Positions 57,503 to 64,000 of a stretch of DNA of 64,000 nucleotides are shown one piece after another. The notes beneath the pieces were generated by a model. That model ran no database searches. It saw nothing but the letters and a program-made list of their open reading frames with translations, and was not told the DNA's origin. A program made the position numbers and the translations under genes. Source of the stretch: Aporrectodea caliginosa (taxonomy: Eukaryota > Annelida > Clitellata > Crassiclitellata > Lumbricidae); contig JACEVL010000831.1 in the NCBI GenBank assembly GCA_020284085.1, positions 861,001 through 925,000 of the forward strand. The letters run 5' to 3'. Positions within the stretch are counted from its first letter, which is position 1; every line of letters begins with the position of its first letter.

Positions 57503-59389
57503 CTTCTACCCTGCTATTGGTTTGTCGTGCGTACCACATTTTATAATGTTCTCGTGTCACAGTCATGTGTAACCCAACTAAAGCATGGTGCTATGTGCTC
57601 TATTTTTATGGTGTGTTGTGGCTACCATTTACCTGTTCATCTTATGTACCTAAACTTTTATGATATTCTCGTGTTACATGATTGTCCTGCATTTAGCATG
57701 GTTTCATTATTTTTTTGGTATGCAGTACTACAATTACAAAGAAACTATTTACCCCAAGATAAAAAATCGGACAAGACACCGAGTAGCTGGTGCAGTTTTC
57801 CATTTATCTGCTATTCATCTTTATTGTTGCTGTATTTCCGTACGAAGAAAGATCTGCAAAGTAGTTGCCATTTTTAATGCACCTTTCAACCTTGAGCAGT
57901 TACAGCGAGATACCGTTGCTTGATGTATTGTACTGTTTGCTGTTGACACACTGCACTGTTGACCATATCCCATGGCAAGACGTTAGCGAATTGTGTACAC
58001 GTATTTCCTTTTCCTAGGTTGTGAGGCAGCACAGGATGCGCCTTTGTGAGGTGTGCAAGATCTCTATATAATTAGCTATGTACTGACATGAAACCTGAAG
58101 TCCTTGAGTTTATTTAAGAGGATTTACAATGCACTATATGTATATGTCTAATGTATTAAATTACATTCGCTTTTGTGTACTGTATCACTAACCTACATGT
58201 ACCTGCAAGTGTATAGCCAAGACGCATTCTTTCCCAAAGTCGTCGTACCAAATCGATGTCAGAGGCAGTCGTGCGTAAACAACGTTTGTATCTTACGTTT
58301 TATGTGGCACCTTTCTAAGAGTTCTGATTATAGAGATCGTTGAGTGCTTTAATATCAGAGATCGTTTCACAACTGCAACTCCAGACCTGGAATAACTAGA
58401 TTTCGAGGCAAGTCCTCAACAGATTTGGCATTGCATCGCTCTGAATGTAACAATATCCATTACCTGACTTTACAATTACAGTATGAAAAAACGGGTGTTG
58501 ATCGTTACAGGTGTGCTAGTCGTAATGGAATTTGTTTTCAATATGCAGCACACATGTCGGGCGTGGTTTTTAATTTTTATCGTTTTTCAACTGCTAGTTC
58601 TTCTCTCTTTTGGAATTGATTTGTAACAACCCTTTCTGTCAGTCGAATGAGTTATGACAGCCTTGGAGCCGTGACTTCAAAACCTGACATTCCTTGTAAT
58701 GTTTTTTGTTGCATAGTCACGGCATGTGACTAACATGGAAATTTTACTTAACACCTACAGATTGCAGTTTTTGTGTGAGGAATTTGTTGATTGGATGCTT
58801 GGCTGTCTCTCAGTGTGACGTAAAAGCGTCCACCTAAGTAACAATTTCATCGTGTTAAACTAGACCTAGGCTGGGAAAGTAAGGCAGGACAACGTAGTGC
58901 AGAAATTCAGTGCACCCAAATAAACTGTTGTAAAATGTGAATCTACTCTTAATCTAATCTAAGCTAATGACTTCTATAGTTAATCTAATCTAATCTGACT
59001 TCTATAGTGCCTTTATTTTAATGCACAAAGGTTTCTGTCGATAGTCACTTCAACTAAAACCGTTGTTAAACTAACAATTTAATAAATGAATGGATAACAG
59101 TTGCATTTTGGAAATGTACTATCGGTTCACTGTTGCGTAGATTGTATTATTTCATTGAATGTTGTTTGTCTGAGCAAGTACAGGGTATTTGTAACTTTTG
59201 CTTGCTTTCTCATCTGTGCAAGGGAAAATGGGGTTGACTGGTTTACACTTGTAGCCTACAGTACATGTATTCCTTGTGTACAGACACTCACGGGTTTCGA
59301 AAACAAGTCTCTTGAACTAGAGTCCAAATTTCTCTGGCCTGGGTCATAATGAAAACTCATAAGCATCAGCAAATGACCAATCTATCAGT

Positions 59390-59540
59390 TACAAGGGCGT
59401 AGCCAGGAAACAATATCGGGGGCTTTCCATTGGACACGGTTGCATTCAGAAAGAATAATTTAAAAAAATTGGCAATTATTTATTTCAGAGGGGGGTTTGA
59501 ACCCCCCCTAAAGCCCCGCCCCCCCCTTAAATACGCCGTG
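59390..59540 (+). repeat. Degenerate MITE with GGGG/CCCC runs
   Basis: AGGGCGTAGCCAGGAAAC, then GGGGGGTTTGAACCCCCCC and GCCCCGCCCCCC. It resembles the G/C-run hAT MITEs at 15096 and 23674, but the ends are unclear. A half copy lies at about 43840-43905. Confidence 0.4.
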
Positions 59541-60020
59541 GTCTATTACAAACCCTTACACTGTCTCCCTTTCGAATACGAGACATTGTTGAAAATCTCG
59601 ACTATTGTCATCATCAACTTAGTCACCACCATCGTCATTTCTAATTCGCTATCATCATGGCCAACATAGTCTTCATTGTCATCATCATAGTCATCATTGC
59701 TGTGCTCATCATCATAGTCATCACTGTTGTAATGCTTTGAATTGGATTTCAATGTAAGCAGAGATTAGACATTTATTATGATTGATTGCTTCTTGCATAT
59801 GTGGAAACAGTTATTTTGTTTTAGTTTATTTTGGTGGCATTTGAATTATTTTATCTGCATATTTTGTTGCTTGAATGATGATTATTATGCAATTGAAATT
59901 GAATTGTTCTGAATTTTAGTTTGTTATTAAAACTGTAATATTGTTTGCAACCTTTGTCAAAAGTTCAATGGCCAATTTATTAATTGTAAAATATTTAGTG
60001 TAATCTATGTCCAGTTAAAC

Positions 60021-60408
60021 CAGTGATGAGGCAAAAAAAAATAATGTTGTGTTTCCGGTAACCCGACCGAGTCACTTTTTTAGGCCCGACTGGGAAAATT
60101 TTGTGAAAAAATTTTTTGGGGGAAAAAATTTTTTTTTTAAATTTTTTGAAAAAAAATTTCTTTATTGACACATGAATTTAACCTTTAACTGTTGTGTTGT
60201 TATACCTGCAACAATATATACTTTAAAATAGCAGCATACCATCTATAACAAATAAGTTTAAAGAACGCGAAACTGTTTTAGCAAGGTGTAAGAGCAAATT
60301 GTTGGATAAAATTATTTTACAAAATAAATTTTTTTCCTACCTACCTACCCAGTTTTTTAAAGCTATGTTACCGGAAACACAGCATTATTTTTTTTTGCCT
60401 GATCTGTG
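60021..60408 (+). mobile_element. MITE with about 42-bp inverted ends
   Basis: Left end CAGTGATGAGGC, right end on the other strand CACAGATCAGGC. Both are followed by an A-run and GTGTTTCCGGTAAC. The interior is A/T homopolymer-rich. Target duplication is uncertain (AGTTAAAC, AGTAAATA). Confidence 0.7.
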
Positions 60409-61093
60409 AGTAAATAGGCATTGCATGTAATTAAGCACCCATAAGGGATTAAGGGGTGTGGCACCCACAGAAAAGGTGGTGGAAAAACCGTTTTAATGTA
60501 CCCATGTACATACATGTTTGTACATATAGCACTTTAGTGCTGCCTTCAGACACTGCACAATGCACATCTTAAGTTTGAACCCTGGGTGGGAGAGGTTTTT
60601 GCTTCAAATGGATTATCAATTTCTACAGCTTTGAAAGAAATACACTATGCAAGAGATACTAGCTGTGTGAATAGGGGTGTACGAATAGGGGTGTATGAAT
60701 AGGGGTGTAGGCCTATGGCTAGGGGTGCTTGAAACTACTCAGGGCAAATTAGCTCAACTCAAACTGATGGTAATTAAGTGATGATGATGGCTTACCGATA
60801 ATGATGGTAGTGATTATGATGATAATGGAGGACATTTTGAGAGCCATAATGATGTTGATCCTGGTTGTGGTGAATGTTACAGCTGACTGATGATATTATG
60901 GCTTGATTTAATGCAGTACAGTGGTATTCTACAAACGTTTGGGCTTCCGTAAGACGCTATATAAATCTCCAATTGCTATACGTGTACATTACATGATCTG
61001 GCCACAGTGACCGAGTGTTTCTTTGGCCAATACCAGACAATTTCTGCCTCTGTGGATTTTGGTTATGCTCATAAAAAAAACTACGGATAGCAT

Positions 61094-61381
61094 GGAACAA
61101 GAGCAGTCCCTTAGGCTAGCCTGAGGGACAACCCTCTGAAGTGTTAGCGACTTCATCTTCTTAGCCTCGGCATGCGAGGGCGGGCGGCCAGTCCTCTCCC
61201 TCGCCATCTCATCTTCCCAGCAACAGTGTATGGTCAGTGTACTCATTATAGCCGAGTTGGCTAAGTAGCTCAGATGGAGCAGAAACCTTGAAATAAATTT
61301 CTGCCATGGCCGGGATTTGAATCCCCGACCTCTCGGTTCACAATCCAGCGCACTAACCACTGGACCATTGCGCACCCACGG
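61094..61381 (-). mobile_element. tRNA-headed SINE, complete, with 10-bp target duplication
   Basis: The minus strand starts with a tRNA-like head: GGTGCGCAATGGTCCAGTGG (A box), anticodon-loop region ATTGTGAAC (GTG, His-like) and GGGATTCAAATCCC (B box). A body with TTAGCGACTTC-type core and a GCTCTTGTTCC end follows. CGGATAGCAT flanks it at 61084-61093 and 61382-61391. Related cores at 24515-24670 and 27050-27265. Confidence 0.88.
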
Positions 61382-62029
61382 CGGATAGCATAAATGACCG
61401 AATACATTTATATACAAAGACCAACAAACAATAAGTCCACAGTTTCAATAGGTTTTTAATGGCATGGTACGTCACACAAAGCGGCAAAGGCAAACAATAA
61501 TTTGTAAGCGAACAATTGAAGCGAAATTATGCGCAATCACCTGACTGATTATGCTAATTATAATGTTGCCTGATGAAAATAACAAAAGAGAACGATTTGT
61601 ATCAAATGGGAGGCGAATTTTAATTATGGGGGATTGGCATGTGCCAATCACGTGACAGACTGAGGCAAATGGCGGCGGCGGGGTCAAGTGAAATGGATGC
61701 AACGCAGGCAGATAGACAGACAAATGCATGTATGCACAAACGCATATACACATACAGACAATGACAGAGAAGCAGACACGTGTAGAGGGAGTCGGATGGA
61801 TGCAATGCAGACAGACACACGTGGACATACAGGCAGACAAACACAAAAACAGACACTCGTATAGACAGACAGAGGGGAAACAGATGATGCAGACAGACAG
61901 ACATTCAGAGCAAGCCAGAAAAATTAACAAGACCGAGTATTCCTGGATAATAAGGGCACTTTTAAAATATTGATTAATAAAACACAGGTGTATTATTAGT
62001 AGCCTACCTACCTATTGGTATTATCATTA

Positions 62030-62112
62030 TTATTATTTTTACCCGAGGTAGTTCTAATCCCTCAGGCTGCTAAAACTATGTCCAGAAACAATAAAATTAT
62101 TATCATTATTAA

Positions 62113-62145
<33 letters not shown>

Positions 62146-62148
62146 TAG
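62030..62148 (+). repeat. ATT/ATC-rich simple repeat
   Basis: Imperfect (ATT)n and (ATC)n between two repeat fragments. Confidence 0.7.
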
Positions 62149-62149
62149 C

Positions 62150-62435
62150 GCGTCGGGTGCTTCGCTCTGCGACGAGGGGTGAGTTCCTTGTTCCACGGAC
62201 TCGCTTGGCTATTAGGCAGCGCCGTGCTTTCTCGGTTGTTGGCCCTTCCATCTGGAATGACCTACCACTTAAGCTCCGTTTTTTACTTGTAAGCCATCTG
62301 ACAGGGTTCTACAAGTCCCTCAAGTCTTTTTTCTTTAGTCGTGGCTGGGCCGGGAGCGCTCCTGAGTAGTTTCTTGAAGGGGCGCTACATAAATGCTCTG
62401 AATGAATGAATGAATGAATGAATGATTATTATTAT
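62150..62435 (+). mobile_element. CR1/L2-like LINE C-terminus and tail
   Basis: Plus reading RLAIRQRRAFSVVGPSIWN, then SLKSFFFSRGW and a stop. The 3' end is GGGAGCGCTCCTGAGTAG, GGGGCGCTACATAAATGC and (GAAT)n. Best-preserved example of the tail seen across the window. Confidence 0.8.
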
Positions 62436-63293
62436 GTATTTATTAAGCGTCATTTGTATGTGATGACCAAGTATCAATCGATGGCGCTGAGCAATTGTGA
62501 GTGAGAGACTTGCTCAAGGTAGGCCTACCTATACTGCAGCCGTCTCAGAAGACTTAAACCTTTCACGTTACAAGGAGCGCTGCCCCATGAAGATGATAGA
62601 TTGGTACACATCTATTGGAAATCTACAGATGAGTAAACACCTAGGATATACATACCTACATCACATCCACGATGCAATTTGTATTTAATATAAAGGAGGA
62701 ACTTTCCAATCTGGTTAAGACTAATAAATTCTTAACTAAGCATTTTGCTTCTATCCGAATCCCTCGCTTTTTCAGACTAGTCTCCAAAATTGTAGCACCA
62801 TTCTTCCCATGCCTCTCGTTCCTGCCTATAGGTCTTTTTCCCCGTCAACTGCACTTGTGATTGTAAGGTATCGTAACCGATTTGTATAGTCAAAACACAA
62901 ATCACACTGTAGATCAATTGAGTAACTTAATCGACAAAGATTCGACAATACAGGTCTCACATATAATTATGCAGTGAACGCGTAAAGATGCAGTATGAAA
63001 AGCCTGCTATAGGACATTATGTACCTCAATACAAAACGAACTAGAATCAAATCTAAACTAGACGTTACCTAAATTGTCTTCAGCAGTTTAGGTCCGTGAC
63101 TTCAAATCGTTCTATAGGAATCCCGTGGAACCAGAGACGAGTTTTTAAGGCAAGACGCGATCGATCACAGGAGCAGATAGCGATAGAGGCCTGTAAGATT
63201 TCCATGGCCAAAAAGTCCGATGCGAATATAAGAGTTTTGCGGTAGATGTGTTTCTGTCTTAGGTGAGGAGGTCTTTTGAAGACCGCCGACGAC
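62436..63293. other. Non-coding, probable 3' flank/UTR of right-edge gene
   Basis: No recognisable repeat or gene. The part next to 63294 should be 3'UTR of the minus-strand gene. Confidence 0.35.
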
Positions 63294-64000
63294 CTATTCG
63301 TCGAACGTGGCCTGTCCCTCGGCCAGATCGCTATCGCTGGAGAACCGCCGATGGTGGTCGAGGTTCCCGATTACCTCCTCGTCCTGGTCTGGGTCTTGGT
63401 CCTCGGGAGGTGGGGTAGATGAACCGCAGCGAATGTCGGATGGATCCTGACGAAGGAAGGAAGATCGATGCTCCGATGTTTCGAGTTCTTCCGTTGTCGC
63501 CTGGTCTTCGTCGACGTCGTCGTGTTCTCTGTGGTTAGATTCTTCTCCAGCGAAATCAAAGTCATCCACTGCTTCGACCAGATCTTGTGTTTCGGCTTCG
63601 TATTCGTCTGCTTCAGTGTGTGCTTCATACGTTTCGGTTTTGAACTCAGTTGTTTCGTCTGTTTCGGCTTTGAACTCGTGCGTTTCAGTTTGCAGGCCAT
63701 TTGTTTCAGTGTCGGCCTTCTGTGTTTCGTTTGTGAGCTCGTCTGCTTCAGTTACGGGTTCCTGCGCGTCTGCGTGAACCGTGTTCTCGTCTAGATGCAC
63801 CGATTCAATGGTTTCGACTGGCACTGCTGGAGCAACAGCACTCGTCACAATTTGCTGTTTCGTTTCCTCCACTTGTTCTGTGCGGGCGTCCTTAGCTTTC
63901 TTTTCCTCTTCCTTTTCCTTTTTCGCTTTCTCTTTCTTTCCTTCGCTTTCCTTTTTATTCGACTTCTTGTCCTTTTTCTTATCGTCAGCCACGTCTTCGT
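63294..64000 (-). CDS. Charged low-complexity protein, 3' end (partial)
   Basis: Open on the minus strand from the window edge to TAG at 63294-63296, at least 235 codons. The first visible residues are a Lys/Glu-rich run (KKKDKKSNKK, KKEKAKKEKEEEKKAK), likely a charged helix or nuclear-type basic segment. Then come degenerate acidic repeats with TETxE and KAETDE units (about residues 85-140), and a Ser/Asp/Glu tail with EDQDPDQDEE and HHRRFSSDSDLAEG. No fold or family recognised; it looks disordered. The frame has no ATG near the edge, so the start is beyond 64000. The long open frame and consistent composition support real coding, but antisense frames are also open because of the repetitive sequence. 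Confidence 0.6.
   Translation of the reverse strand, partial: EDVADDKKKDKKSNKKESEGKKEKAKKEKEEEKKAKDARTEQVEETKQQIVTSAVAPAVPVETIESVHLDENTVHADAQEPVTEADELTNETQKADTETNGLQTETHEFKAETDETTEFKTETYEAHTEADEYEAETQDLVEAVDDFDFAGEESNHREHDDVDEDQATTEELETSEHRSSFLRQDPSDIRCGSSTPPPEDQDPDQDEEVIGNLDHHRRFSSDSDLAEGQATFDE

Larger units (their letters stand above)
54961..59385. other. Intergenic, no gene seen
   Basis: AT-rich DNA with LINE remnants and short chance ORFs. The frame at 57431-57877 shows no domain, no codon-use signal I can judge and no splice context, so I do not call it a gene. Confidence 0.45.

Noticed and set aside
57431..57877. 148-codon plus-strand ORF
   Set aside because: Begins in a LINE tail remnant, has no family signature and no splice context.
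61300..61378. tRNA-His-like sequence
   Set aside because: It is the head of a SINE with a body and target duplication. The acceptor stem does not close and the copy is not a stand-alone tRNA gene.
61472..61973. ORFs of 81-152 codons on both strands
   Set aside because: Low-complexity ACAGACAG-rich sequence keeps frames open; no domain or splice support.

Overview
The window is nuclear DNA from a metazoan. It has intron-rich genes with GT-AG junctions, a large load of non-LTR, LTR and hAT-like elements, many microsatellites, and low GC in the intergenic DNA. The protein set (NACA, a mind-bomb E3 ligase, a C9orf72 ortholog) and the CR1/L2- and RTE-type LINEs fit an invertebrate animal, probably aquatic. 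The sequence alone does not let me name a phylum.

Genes, left to right. (1) The NAC alpha subunit gene (NACA, minus strand) has four coding exons between 2340 and 464; its last, UBA-encoding exon lies off the left edge. (2) A minus-strand exon at 8676-7223 encodes three tandem Myb/SANT-like trihelix domains and a C-terminal coiled coil; its start codon lies in an unresolved upstream exon. (3) A complete mind-bomb E3 ubiquitin ligase (MIB2 type, minus strand) has 19 coding exons from 37576 to 16508. They join in a consistent frame to give 952 residues: MIB/HERC2 - ZZ - MIB/HERC2 - MIB repeats - ankyrin repeats - two RING fingers. (4) A complete C9orf72 ortholog (plus strand) has 8 coding exons from 47352 to 54083 and gives 547 residues. 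It is divergent from MIB2, with about 9.8 kb between the two start codons. (5) At the right edge is the 3' end of a minus-strand gene for a highly charged, low-complexity protein that I do not recognise.

Mobile DNA. An LTR element with identical 227-bp LTRs and no visible polymerase sits at 11758-14627. It carries an ORF with five Cys-pair repeats and is the most unusual object in the window. MIB2 intron 1 holds a CR1/L2-like LINE broken by a 907-bp hAT-like element (with an 8-bp target duplication) and by a second LINE fragment. A 5'-truncated RTE/BovB-like LINE with its target duplication lies in MIB2 intron 5, and a shorter copy lies downstream of C9orf72. There are several hAT-type MITEs, a pair of 63-bp TTAA-flanked palindromic mini-elements, and a tRNA-headed SINE with a 10-bp target duplication.

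The MIB2-C9orf72 intergenic interval (about 38-47 kb) has no convincing gene. It has long Z-DNA-prone arrays, a cluster of CRE-like TGACGTCA words and many TAGGCCTA-type words. From 54.1 to 63.3 kb I see only repeats and remnants. The genes do not form one pathway: NACA serves nascent-chain handling, MIB2 serves ubiquitination, and C9orf72 acts in endolysosome/autophagy regulation.
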